Source of the DNA: an uncultured Flavobacterium sp. | GTDB lineage: Bacteria > Bacteroidota > Bacteroidia > Flavobacteriales > Flavobacteriaceae | Direction: 5' to 3' | NCBI RefSeq assembly: GCF_946482535.1 | Contig: NZ_CAMLRU010000112.1 | Location: 1-8,750 of the forward strand | Length of the DNA: 8,750 bases | In this document: positions 1 to 6,644 of the stretch, piece by piece | Position numbering within the stretch: the first letter of the stretch is position 1 | How the letters are laid out: every line of letters starts with the position of its first letter | The notes under the pieces: model-generated | The model's input: the letters and a program-made list of their open reading frames with translations, nothing else | What the model was told of the DNA's origin: nothing | Database searches by the model: none | Made by a program: the position numbers and the translations under genes

Positions 1-933
1 CCTCTGCAGGTTGCCGAATCAGTCTTTGATATGGCCAAAGCCAAATCAGAAGGAAAAACTTCCGCCAATCCGTTAAAAGAAAGTTTCGGTCACAAATACA
101 ACTTAAAGTTTGTCTTATTGGCTTTATTCGGAGCGACTATGGGACAAGGAGTTGTTTGGTATACCGGTCAGTTCTATGCGATGAACTTCTTGAAAACCGT
201 ACAAAGTATCGACTCTTCACAAGTAGATATGTTGTTAGGAATCGCTTTAATCTTAGGAACACCGTTCTTCGTAGTTTTTGGATGGTTGAGCGACAAATGG
301 GGCCGAAAATCAATCATGATGGCGGGAATGCTATTGGCTATTTTCTTGTACCGTCCAATTTATAGAGCGATGTACAACAGCACCGATTTGACTAAGAAAA
401 CTGAAATCGCTGCCAATACTAAAGTAGTGCCGTCGTTTAAAGAAATTGATGCAACTAAATCAGATTCAATTTATACTACTACTAAAGAATATACGGATGG
501 TACCAAAGTTGAAGAAATCAAAACCCTTCACTTCGAAGCCGGAAAACTAATGGTAGATGACAAAGGCAAAGACAAAATTGAAACCAAAGTCACCAAAACT
601 ATCAACAGTACCGACAAATGGTTCTTGGTATTGATGGTGTTTATTCAGGTAATTTTCGTAACCATGGTATACGGACCAATCGCAGCTTTCTTAGTAGAAA
701 TGTTCCCGGTGAAAATCAGATATACTTCGATGTCATTGCCTTATCACGTTGGAAATGGTATATTTGGAGGATTGCTTCCGGCTATTTCAACTTATTTTGT
801 GACACAAGCCAAAGATGCAGGTGATGCCGAGTTCTATCTCGAAGGATTGTGGTATCCAATCGGAATTGCCGCCGTATGTTTTGTCATCGGCATGATCTAC
901 ATCGACAGAAAAATTAATACACTTCACGACTAA
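1..933 (+). CDS. MFS transporter, MHS (ProP/KgtP-like) family, C-terminal half (5' end outside window)
   Basis: The frame is open from base 1, so this is a 310-codon C-terminal fragment; the ATG at 31 is internal, not the start. About six membrane helices are visible, matching TM7-TM12 of a secondary transporter in the inner membrane. Between the second and third visible helices is the MFS motif-A-like loop GWLSDKWGRK. Further on, the segment FLVEMFPVKIRYTSM followed by GNGIFGGLLP is typical of the metabolite:H+ symporter (MHS) family. Codons about 118-205 form a hydrophilic Lys/Thr/Asp-rich stretch between TM9 and TM10, which should lie in the periplasm and is longer than the loop in ProP or KgtP. 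The substrate cannot be told. MHS members carry organic acids or osmolytes, and the nearby acyl-CoA synthetases make an organic acid tempting, but this is inference. A small membrane protein follows 10 nt after the stop. Confidence 0.9.
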   Translation, partial: PLQVAESVFDMAKAKSEGKTSANPLKESFGHKYNLKFVLLALFGATMGQGVVWYTGQFYAMNFLKTVQSIDSSQVDMLLGIALILGTPFFVVFGWLSDKWGRKSIMMAGMLLAIFLYRPIYRAMYNSTDLTKKTEIAANTKVVPSFKEIDATKSDSIYTTTKEYTDGTKVEEIKTLHFEAGKLMVDDKGKDKIETKVTKTINSTDKWFLVLMVFIQVIFVTMVYGPIAAFLVEMFPVKIRYTSMSLPYHVGNGIFGGLLPAISTYFVTQAKDAGDAEFYLEGLWYPIGIAAVCFVIGMIYIDRKINTLHD

Positions 934-943
934 AACAGATATT

Positions 944-1159
944 ATGAACACATTGAAGAAATTTTTAGGAATTGTGTGGATAGCCTTAGCCGTGGCCGTG
1001 GCTTATTACGCAATTGGAATTTTCGGAGGTAAACTAACCTCAGGAAAACAAGACGATTTGGTTTTCGGGATAATTATATTTTTTGTATTATTACCTTTGA
1101 TTGTAACCGGATTGACCATCTTCGGATGGTATGCTATAACCGATGAATATGAAGATTAA
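944..1159 (+). CDS. small two-helix membrane protein (DUF6814-like)
   Basis: This 71-residue protein starts at an ATG 10 nt after the MFS stop and is probably cotranscribed with it. It has two hydrophobic helices, roughly residues 7-27 and 41-63, separated by a short polar linker (KLTSGKQDD), and ends in an acidic tail (TDEYED). With both helices crossing, the two termini lie on the same side of the membrane. It resembles the short Bacteroidota family I recall as DUF6814, which is found next to MFS transporters; that family name is from memory and unverified. A role as an accessory or stabilising subunit of the transporter is inferred only from linkage. No catalytic motif is present. An intrinsic terminator follows 26 nt after the stop and closes the pair as one transcription unit. 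Confidence 0.75.
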   Translation: MNTLKKFLGIVWIALAVAVAYYAIGIFGGKLTSGKQDDLVFGIIIFFVLLPLIVTGLTIFGWYAITDEYED

Positions 1160-1184
1160 ACAAAAATAGTTAATTGGTTGCCTT

Positions 1185-1217
1185 AAGCTCTTAATTCGTT
1201 AAGGGCTTTTGGCTTTT
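1185..1217 (+). terminator. intrinsic terminator of the MFS/small-protein unit
   Basis: Bases 1185-1194 (AAGCTCTTAA) pair with 1199-1208 (TTAAGGGCTT) to give a 10-bp stem with one T-G wobble, closed by a TTCG tetraloop (1195-1198), which is an exceptionally stable RNA loop. A T-rich tract interrupted by GGC follows to about 1217. The hairpin lies just before the start of the next gene, so the sensor-kinase unit should have its own promoter or depend on read-through. Confidence 0.85.
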
Positions 1218-1235
1218 TATATCGTCAAAAAACAA

Positions 1236-1430
1236 ATGAAACAACGCCACCAACAAAAATTAGTAATTATCTCTATGGTACTGCTCATCGGATTAAACCT
1301 TCCGATACTGCTGCTGTTTGACAGTGCCGAGAGTGTTATGGGTTTTCCCGTAATTTATATTTATATTTTTTCGGTGTGGTTGTTTTCCATTTTGTTGTCT
1401 TTTATTATCATAAAGCGCTACCATGAATAG
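1236..1430 (+). CDS. small two-helix membrane protein, DUF3311/symporter-small-subunit-like
   Basis: This is a 64-residue protein with a basic N-terminus (MKQRHQQK), a helix at about residues 9-28, a short loop with the pattern FDSAESVMGFPV, and a second helix at about 40-60 ending in KRYHE. The loop and the second helix resemble the DUF3311 type of small protein that accompanies sodium:solute symporters (pattern P..F...P.v.G.Pf....). The ATG at 1236 is chosen because an in-frame TTG at 1209 falls inside the terminator tract. The last 8 nt overlap the start of the symporter-kinase gene, so translation is likely coupled. The inferred role is an accessory subunit of the SSS membrane domain of the kinase. 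The family match is by eye and uncertain; the reading frame and topology are clearer. Other two-helix families such as DUF4212 or YhdT (DUF997) are alternatives. Confidence 0.7.
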   Translation: MKQRHQQKLVIISMVLLIGLNLPILLLFDSAESVMGFPVIYIYIFSVWLFSILLSFIIIKRYHE

Positions 1431-4116
1431 TATAATATTATTAGTCATATTGGCACTTTACTTAGGGATTCTTTTCTTCATTGCCCATTGGTCTGAGAAA
1501 AAGGGAAACTCTAAATGGACCAACAATCCCTATATTTATTCCCTTTCCTTAGCGGTTTATTGTACGGCCTGGACGTATTACGGCAGTATTGGTGTAGCCG
1601 CCAATTCGGGCTTGAATTATTTGCCGGTGTATTTAGGACCTATCATAGTTATCCCGGCATGGATGATTATTTTGAAGAAAATCATTCGCATTTCAAGAGT
1701 CAATAAAGTGTCGAGCATAGCCGATTTTATTTCACTTCGGTATGGCAACAGCCGATTTTTAGGTGCTGTGGTTACTATCGTTTGCTTGTTTGGTATTTTG
1801 CCTTACATCGCTTTGCAACTAAAATCAATAGCCGAAACCTTTCACGTAGTTACCCAAACCGAATCGAGCTCCAACATCTTTGATGACAGTACTACTTACG
1901 TGGCTTTTGCCTTGGCGATATTTGCCTCAATCTATGGTACGCGCTACGTAGATGCTTCTGAAAAGCGTAAAGGAATTGTAACCGCAGTGGCTTTAGAAAG
2001 CGTATTGAAATTGGTGTTCTTTATCATCATCGGGGTTTATGTTACGTTCTTTGTTTTTGATGGGTTCGATGATATTTATGCCAAAGCTTCGTTGTTAGAA
2101 CACTTCCAACAAAAAAATACCATCGGTGGTTTACCGCAAGCCATCAACTGGTTTTTCCTCTGTATTCTTTCGATGTTTGCTATCTTCTTGCTGCCAAGAC
2201 AATTTCAGGTTTCGGTAATCGAAAATACCCGAGAAAACCACGTGAACACCGCCATTTGGTTGTTTCCGTTGTATTTGTTGTTGTTTAATATTTTCGTGTA
2301 TCCGATTGCTTGGGGCGGCAATATTTTATTCGATGGACAAAGTGTGAATTCGGATACCTATTCCTTATTGATTCCACAGTTTTTTGACAATAAGACTTTG
2401 ACAGTTATGGTTTTCTTGGGCGGATTTTCCGCTGCTATTTCTATGATAGTCGTTTCATCTATCGGATTATCCACTATGGTGAGTAACAACTTGATTATTC
2501 CTTACGGCTTATTGGGCAGATTAAAACACAATGAGCAAACCACCATCAACAAAAAGATTGTCAATATTCGTAAAATTGGTATTTTCTCGCTCATTATTAT
2601 CGCCTATTTCCTCTACCGATACTTTGCCCTAGATTACAGTTTGTTTTCCATAGGATTGGTAGCTTTTGTAATTATTGCCCAATTGGCACCGTCGTTTTTT
2701 GGCGCCTTATTTTGGAGAAGAGGTTCTCGCACCGGAGCCGTTTCGGGTTTAATTGTGGGCTTTATCATTTGCTTGTACACCTTGTTGGTGCCTTATGCAT
2801 TAGGGATCACTTCCTCAGATACTTCTTTTATTACCGAAGGGTTATTTGGCATAGAATTGCTAAAACCATTACAACTTTTCGGATTGAATTATTTACAACC
2901 GGTACCGCATGCTTTGTTTTGGAGTTTACTGTTTAACTTTATGATTTACATAGCGGTTTCCGTAAGTTTCAAAGGCAATTACCGCGAGCGCAACTATGCC
3001 GAAATGTTCCTTGATATCAATAAATACATCACCATGCACGAAAATGCTTTTGTATGGAAAGGAACTGCTTACCGAACCGACATCGAAAAAGTCTTGATTA
3101 AATTCTTAGGCGAAGACCGAACCAAGCGTGCCATGAATATCTTCAACGTGAAATACAATGTAGATAAAAACGAAGAGTTAGCCGATGCGCGTTTGATTAA
3201 ATTCTCCGAAAATTTGCTGACTGGACATATCGGAACGGCTTCCGCCAAAATCTTAATCTCAAGCGTAGTTAAAGAAGAGAAAATTACCTTGCCCGAAGTC
3301 TTAAAGATTTTAGAAGAATCTAAAGAGAATATCATCATCAACAAAAAGTTGACGGAAACTTCTAATGAGCTCAAAGAAATCTCGGCCAAGCTTCACGAAG
3401 CCAACGTTTCTTTGATGGAAAAAGACAAACAAAAAGATGAATTCCTAGATACGGTTACGCACGAATTGCGAACGCCAATCACAGCCATCAGAGCTTCGAG
3501 CGAAATTTTATACGACGATGACGAGATTCCCGAAGAACTGCGCAAACAGTTTCTGCAAAACATCATTTCAGAATCAGACCGTTTGAACCGATTAATTGAT
3601 AAGATACTCGATTTAGAAAAGTTTGAAACCGGTCGACAAAAAGTTAACTTTGCTTCACACAAAGTGTTGGAAACCATTGAAAATGCGATTGAACCTTTGC
3701 AACAGTTAATCAACAACAAGTACATTCACGTGCATGTGGAAGGCAATGCCAATTTAAAAGCTGATTTTGATGAAGACCGAATCGTACAAGTGGTAACCAA
3801 TTTGGTGTCGAATGCCATTAAGTTTTGCCCGGAAACCAATGGGTTAATTACTTTAGCCGTGTATGACAAACACGATTTTGTGCAAGTAGAAGTAAGCGAT
3901 AACGGCAAAGGTATAGCACCAAATGATTTTGTAAATATATTTGACAAGTTTTACCAATCAACCAATCAGAATTTCAAAAAGCCTATTGGCAGCGGATTAG
4001 GATTGGCGATTTGCAAGCAGATAATCGAACACCACAAAGGGAAAATTTGGGCCACCAATAATGCTACCGGTGGAGCGTGTTTGACTTTTACCTTACCCAA
4101 AAAACAGCAGCCATGA
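1423..4116 (+). CDS. sodium:solute symporter-type sensor histidine kinase (CbrA/CrbS-like)
   Basis: An 897-residue inner-membrane kinase. Residues 1-520 form an SSS (SLC5/PutP-like) domain with about 13 hydrophobic helices. Residues about 538-640 match the STAC linker domain seen in CbrA-type kinases (FLGEDRTKRA, then ENLLTGHIGTASAKIL at 596-611). A coiled-coil-like stretch at 640-672 leads to HisKA with phospho-acceptor His680 in THELRTP. The HATPase domain has the N box with Asn797, the G1 box DNGKGI (826-831) and the G2 box GSGLGLAI (856-863). No PAS domain and no C-terminal receiver are present. In the symporter core, Met341 falls where PutP has Na+-site Thr341 by my alignment, so sensing rather than Na+-driven transport is possible. 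Homologues sense or transport small metabolites such as histidine (CbrA) or regulate acetate use (CrbS). It overlaps the upstream gene by 8 nt and the receiver gene by 4 nt. Confidence 0.93.
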   Translation: MNSIILLVILALYLGILFFIAHWSEKKGNSKWTNNPYIYSLSLAVYCTAWTYYGSIGVAANSGLNYLPVYLGPIIVIPAWMIILKKIIRISRVNKVSSIADFISLRYGNSRFLGAVVTIVCLFGILPYIALQLKSIAETFHVVTQTESSSNIFDDSTTYVAFALAIFASIYGTRYVDASEKRKGIVTAVALESVLKLVFFIIIGVYVTFFVFDGFDDIYAKASLLEHFQQKNTIGGLPQAINWFFLCILSMFAIFLLPRQFQVSVIENTRENHVNTAIWLFPLYLLLFNIFVYPIAWGGNILFDGQSVNSDTYSLLIPQFFDNKTLTVMVFLGGFSAAISMIVVSSIGLSTMVSNNLIIPYGLLGRLKHNEQTTINKKIVNIRKIGIFSLIIIAYFLYRYFALDYSLFSIGLVAFVIIAQLAPSFFGALFWRRGSRTGAVSGLIVGFIICLYTLLVPYALGITSSDTSFITEGLFGIELLKPLQLFGLNYLQPVPHALFWSLLFNFMIYIAVSVSFKGNYRERNYAEMFLDINKYITMHENAFVWKGTAYRTDIEKVLIKFLGEDRTKRAMNIFNVKYNVDKNEELADARLIKFSENLLTGHIGTASAKILISSVVKEEKITLPEVLKILEESKENIIINKKLTETSNELKEISAKLHEANVSLMEKDKQKDEFLDTVTHELRTPITAIRASSEILYDDDEIPEELRKQFLQNIISESDRLNRLIDKILDLEKFETGRQKVNFASHKVLETIENAIEPLQQLINNKYIHVHVEGNANLKADFDEDRIVQVVTNLVSNAIKFCPETNGLITLAVYDKHDFVQVEVSDNGKGIAPNDFVNIFDKFYQSTNQNFKKPIGSGLGLAICKQIIEHHKGKIWATNNATGGACLTFTLPKKQQP

Positions 4117-4478
4117 AAAAGATTTTAATTGTAGACGACGAACCTAATATTGTCATGTCACTCGAATACACCTTCAAGAAAAACAACTTTGAAGTGTTTA
4201 TTGCCCGCGACGGTCAGGAAGCTTTGGATATTTTAAAAAACCAGTTTCCCGATATTATCATCCTCGATATCATGATGCCTTTGGTTGACGGTTTTGAAAC
4301 TTTGGAACAAATCAAGAAGAACGAACAACTCAACCACTGCAAAGTGATTTTCTTGTCCGCCAAGAACAAGGAAAGCGATATCGAGAAAGGAATGGCACTT
4401 GGTGCCGATGCCTATTTAACCAAACCTTTTTCTATTAAAAAAGTAGTCGAACAAGTCAACGAATTGCTGGGAAGCTAA
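4113..4478 (+). CDS. stand-alone receiver-domain response regulator (CheY-like)
   Basis: A 121-residue single receiver domain. It shows the acidic pair Asp8/Asp9 in ILIVDDE, phospho-acceptor Asp52 in IILDIMMP, the switch residue Ser82 and the conserved Lys104 in LTKPF. The protein ends 17 residues after that lysine, so there is no DNA-binding, enzymatic or other output domain. The start is the ATG in the ATGA overlap with the kinase stop; an in-frame TTG further upstream would add residues inside the kinase tail and is not needed. It is almost certainly the phosphorylation partner of the kinase encoded before it. It differs from CrbR/ErdR, which carry a LuxR-type helix-turn-helix. It must act through protein-protein contact, as part of a phosphorelay, or as a phosphate sink; the partner is not visible here. 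Confidence 0.93.
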   Translation: MKKILIVDDEPNIVMSLEYTFKKNNFEVFIARDGQEALDILKNQFPDIIILDIMMPLVDGFETLEQIKKNEQLNHCKVIFLSAKNKESDIEKGMALGADAYLTKPFSIKKVVEQVNELLGS

Positions 4479-4511
4479 ACCATAAGTAACTATTTATTGA
4501 GCCGGATTTTG

Positions 4512-4531
4512 TCTTTTTCAAACGAAAAGGA
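4512..4531 (+). other. small hairpin in the gap before the acyl-CoA synthetase gene
   Basis: In the 91-nt gap after the receiver gene, TCTTTTTC (4512-4519) pairs with GAAAAGGA (4524-4531) around an AAAC loop: 8 bp with one T-G wobble. No T tract follows on either strand, so it is not a convincing terminator. It could be a 5'-UTR element or chance in AT-rich DNA. I found no convincing TTG/TAnnTTTG promoter in this gap, so read-through from the kinase unit into the synthetase gene is possible. Confidence 0.25.
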
Positions 4532-4569
4532 TTCGCTGACTGCATTTTAAACCTAACCAATACAACACC

Positions 4570-6468
4570 ATGAAATACCAAGAATTATACAACCAAAGCA
4601 TACAAAACCCGGAGCAATTCTGGGCTAAACAGGCTAATGAAATCAATTGGTTTACTAAACCGCAAAACATCTTGACGCAAGATGAAACCGGCTATCCGTT
4701 ATGGTACAAAGACGGAAGCCTGAACGCTTGCTATTTGGCTTTAGACCAACACATCAAAGATGGTTACGGAGACCAAATCGCTATTATTTATGATTCGCCG
4801 GTAACCCAAACGGTTAAAAAATATACCTATGACGAAGTCAAATCGGAAGTTGCCAGACTAGCCGGTGGCTTATTGTCTTTAGGGTTGAAAAAAGGACACA
4901 CAGCTATTATTTATATGCCTATGATTCCGCAAGCTACTTTTGCCATGTTGGCCTGCGCCCGAATCGGAGTAACACATTCGGTAGTTTTCGGCGGATTTGC
5001 ACCACACGAGTTGGCCATCAGAATTGACGATTGTAAACCCAGAGTAATCATTACCGCATCTTCGGGAATTGAAATTGATAGACTAATTGCTTACAAACCT
5101 CTAGTGGATGAAGCGATTGAATTGGCCGAACACAAACCCAAAAAAGTTGTGGTGCTCAATCGAAAACTCGGTGCCAGAATTCCGTTTAAGAAATACGATG
5201 TCGATTACGATGCTTTAGTGTATGGTTCAGAAGAAGCCGATTGTGTGGCTGTTGAATCAACGCATCCTCTGTATGTATTGTATACTTCGGGTACAACAGG
5301 AAAACCCAAAGGCATCGTTCGTGATACCGGTGGTTATGCAGTGGCACTTAAATTCTCCATGCAAAAAATCTACGGCGTAAAACCGGGAGAGGTTTTTTGG
5401 GCGGCTTCCGATGTGGGTTGGGTTGTTGGTCATAGCTTCATTGTTTACGGACCGTTAATCAATAGAAATACTACGATAGTTTTCGAAGGAAAACCGATTA
5501 AGACGCCCGATGCGAGTACGTTTTGGCGTGTGATTGCGGAGCATCAAGTCAGTGTCATGTTTACGGCACCAACGGCCATTCGTGCCATCAAAAAAGAAGA
5601 TCCGAACGGCGACTTTATCAAGCAATACGATTTGTCTTGTTTGAGAACGCAGTTCTTAGCCGGAGAACGTTGCGATGTGGCTACTTTACAATGGTATCGC
5701 GAACACATTCCGATTCCGGCTATCGACCATTGGTGGCAAACTGAGTCGGGTTGGCCCATGATAGCCAACATGATGGGAGTGGAATATTTACCTATCAAAC
5801 CGGGTTCTTCGGGCAAGGCGGTTTCGGGTTATAACATTATGATTTTAGGCGAAAACGGTCAAGAGTTAGGTACTAATGAAGAAGGCTATGTGGTCATCAA
5901 ATTACCATTGCCACCGGGAACTTTGTTAGATATTTGGAACGACAACGAGCGTTTTCAAGCCGGTTATTTGAATAAATTTCCGGGCTATTATTTCTCAGGC
6001 GATGGCGGATACAAAGATGAAGACGGTTATATCTACATCACCGGTAGAGTAGACGATGTGATTAATGTGGCCGGACACCGATTATCAACCGCCGAAATGG
6101 AAGAAATTGTAGCTTCTCATCATTCCGTAGCCGAATGCGCTGTCATAGGTATTAATGATGAATTGAAAGGACAAATTCCATTGGCTTTGGTGGTGACTAA
6201 ACTTGGGGAAGAAATCGAACATTTCCAATTGCAGCACGAAGTAGTCAAGCTGGTTCGTGAGCAAATCGGAGCTGTAGCTTCCTTGCGCGATGTGGTGGTG
6301 GTCAATCGTTTACCTAAAACGCGTTCAGGTAAAATTTTGCGCAAATTATTGAGAAGCATAGCCGATGGAGAAAACTTCCAAATTCCATCCACTATAGATG
6401 ATGAAGCGATTATTGATGAAGTGAGAGAAGTACTTGAGTTGGCTAAGGTTGGAAGTTTTAAGGGATAA
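4570..6468 (+). CDS. prpE: acyl-CoA synthetase, propionyl-CoA synthetase-like (PrpE/ACSS3 type)
   Basis: A 632-residue cytosolic AMP-forming ligase that joins a short-chain acid, ATP and CoA. The N-terminus (YQELYNQSIQNPEQFW) aligns with PrpE and supports the start. Motifs: ATP loop YTSGTTGKPKG (238-248), WWQTESG (388-394), hinge motif GRVDDVINVAGHR (492-504) and the adenylation lysine Lys588 in PKTRSGK. Acyl-pocket positions read Val285, Val286, Ala364 and Trp389 where Salmonella Acs has Val310, Thr311, Val386 and Trp414; GWVVGHS and LAGE match E. coli PrpE. The Ala at the Val386 position should enlarge the pocket, so propionate is the likely preferred acid, though flavobacterial homologues are often labelled acetate--CoA ligase. 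One oddity is Arg367 in AGERCD, where the family usually has GEP. It lies 91 nt after the receiver gene. The symbol is by resemblance only. Confidence 0.85.
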   Translation: MKYQELYNQSIQNPEQFWAKQANEINWFTKPQNILTQDETGYPLWYKDGSLNACYLALDQHIKDGYGDQIAIIYDSPVTQTVKKYTYDEVKSEVARLAGGLLSLGLKKGHTAIIYMPMIPQATFAMLACARIGVTHSVVFGGFAPHELAIRIDDCKPRVIITASSGIEIDRLIAYKPLVDEAIELAEHKPKKVVVLNRKLGARIPFKKYDVDYDALVYGSEEADCVAVESTHPLYVLYTSGTTGKPKGIVRDTGGYAVALKFSMQKIYGVKPGEVFWAASDVGWVVGHSFIVYGPLINRNTTIVFEGKPIKTPDASTFWRVIAEHQVSVMFTAPTAIRAIKKEDPNGDFIKQYDLSCLRTQFLAGERCDVATLQWYREHIPIPAIDHWWQTESGWPMIANMMGVEYLPIKPGSSGKAVSGYNIMILGENGQELGTNEEGYVVIKLPLPPGTLLDIWNDNERFQAGYLNKFPGYYFSGDGGYKDEDGYIYITGRVDDVINVAGHRLSTAEMEEIVASHHSVAECAVIGINDELKGQIPLALVVTKLGEEIEHFQLQHEVVKLVREQIGAVASLRDVVVVNRLPKTRSGKILRKLLRSIADGENFQIPSTIDDEAIIDEVREVLELAKVGSFKG

Positions 6469-6494
6469 GTTTTAAGGGATAAGGGAAAAGAAGT
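6453..6494 (+). repeat. degenerate period-7 repeat (AAGGGAT/AAGTTTT units) across the stop codon
   Basis: Reading in sevens from 6453 gives AAGTTTT, AAGGGAT, AAGTTTT, AAGGGAT, AAGGGAA, AAGAAGT. Equivalently, a 14-bp unit GTTTTAAGGGATAA is perfectly duplicated (6455-6468 and 6469-6482), with the first copy ending exactly at the TAA stop of the synthetase gene. The repeat therefore encodes the last residues (GSFKG) of that protein and continues into the gap. Confidence 0.75.
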
Positions 6495-6528
6495 AGGGTT
6501 CAATATTTTCTGTTTTCAAATATTTTTT

Positions 6529-6554
6529 CCAACAACCAACAACCAACAACCAAC
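6529..6554 (+). repeat. CCAACAA tandem repeat, 3.7 copies
   Basis: Three perfect copies of the 7-bp unit CCAACAA (6529-6549) are followed by CCAAC. The strand is pyrimidine-free apart from C, so it should be unstructured in RNA. It shares the 7-nt period of the neighbouring purine-rich repeat. Confidence 0.85.
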
Positions 6555-6580
6555 TAGCTATACCTATTTAGCAAGAAAAT

Positions 6581-6612
6581 TTAACAACGCACTAACAGAA
6601 TAGTTATATTTA
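6581..6612 (+). promoter_or_regulatory. weak candidate Bacteroidota-type promoter for acs
   Basis: TATATTTA at 6605-6612 matches the Bacteroidota -7 consensus TAnnTTTG at all but the last base. It lies 33 nt before the acs start. The -33 element TTG is not clearly present; TTA at 6581-6583 is the nearest candidate, with a 21-nt spacer. Small inverted repeats (GTTAT 6603-6607 with ATAAC 6614-6618; ATAGTT 6600-6605 with AACTAT 6621-6626) overlap it and could be operator-like, but such repeats are easily found by chance in AT-rich DNA. Confidence 0.3.
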
Positions 6613-6644
6613 CATAACAAAACTATAATAAAACAAGATTTACA

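Larger units (their letters stand above)
6469..6644 (+). other. non-coding gap between the two acyl-CoA synthetase genes
   Basis: This 176-nt gap holds the rest of the AAGGGAT-type repeat, an AT-only inverted repeat (AATATTT 6502-6508 with AAATATT 6518-6524, followed by four T), the CCAACAA repeat, and an AT-rich leader before acs. There is no good GC-containing terminator, so it is unclear where transcription of the first synthetase gene ends. No ORF or RNA gene is recognisable. Confidence 0.6.

Noticed and set aside
1209..1235. TTG start at 1209 for the 64-residue membrane protein gene
   Set aside because: It lies in the T tract of the terminator, and the added nine residues look like translated terminator. 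ATG 1236 gives a normal basic N-terminus before the first helix.
3069..3947. Three consecutive minus-strand open frames antisense to the kinase
   Set aside because: They mirror the strong kinase coding frame, are Ser/Leu-rich shadow translations, and show no domain.
4077..4112. Upstream TTG start for the receiver protein
   Set aside because: It would add 12 residues from inside the kinase C-terminus. ATG 4113 in the ATGA overlap fits the receiver fold, whose first strand starts at once (MKKILIVDDE).
4512..4531. Hairpin after the receiver gene as an intrinsic terminator
   Set aside because: The stem is mostly A-T and no T tract follows on either strand.
4947..4968. 22-nt stretch identical in both synthetase genes (also near 7057-7078), considered as gene conversion
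   Set aside because: It encodes LACARIG, a near-invariant family motif; shared codon preference explains it and the flanks diverge at once.
5544..5816. Minus-strand open frame inside the first synthetase gene, and the similar one at 6120-6503
   Set aside because: Shadows of a well-conserved enzyme frame; low-complexity Ser/Thr-rich or Cys-rich translations without motifs.
6502..6528. AATATTT/AAATATT hairpin plus T run as a terminator of the first synthetase gene
   Set aside because: The stem has no G-C pair and only 7 bp, so it is too weak to call in AT-rich DNA.
6529..6554. CCAACAA array as a CRISPR or iteron origin
   Set aside because: The units are only 7 bp with no spacers, and there is no cas or rep gene nearby.
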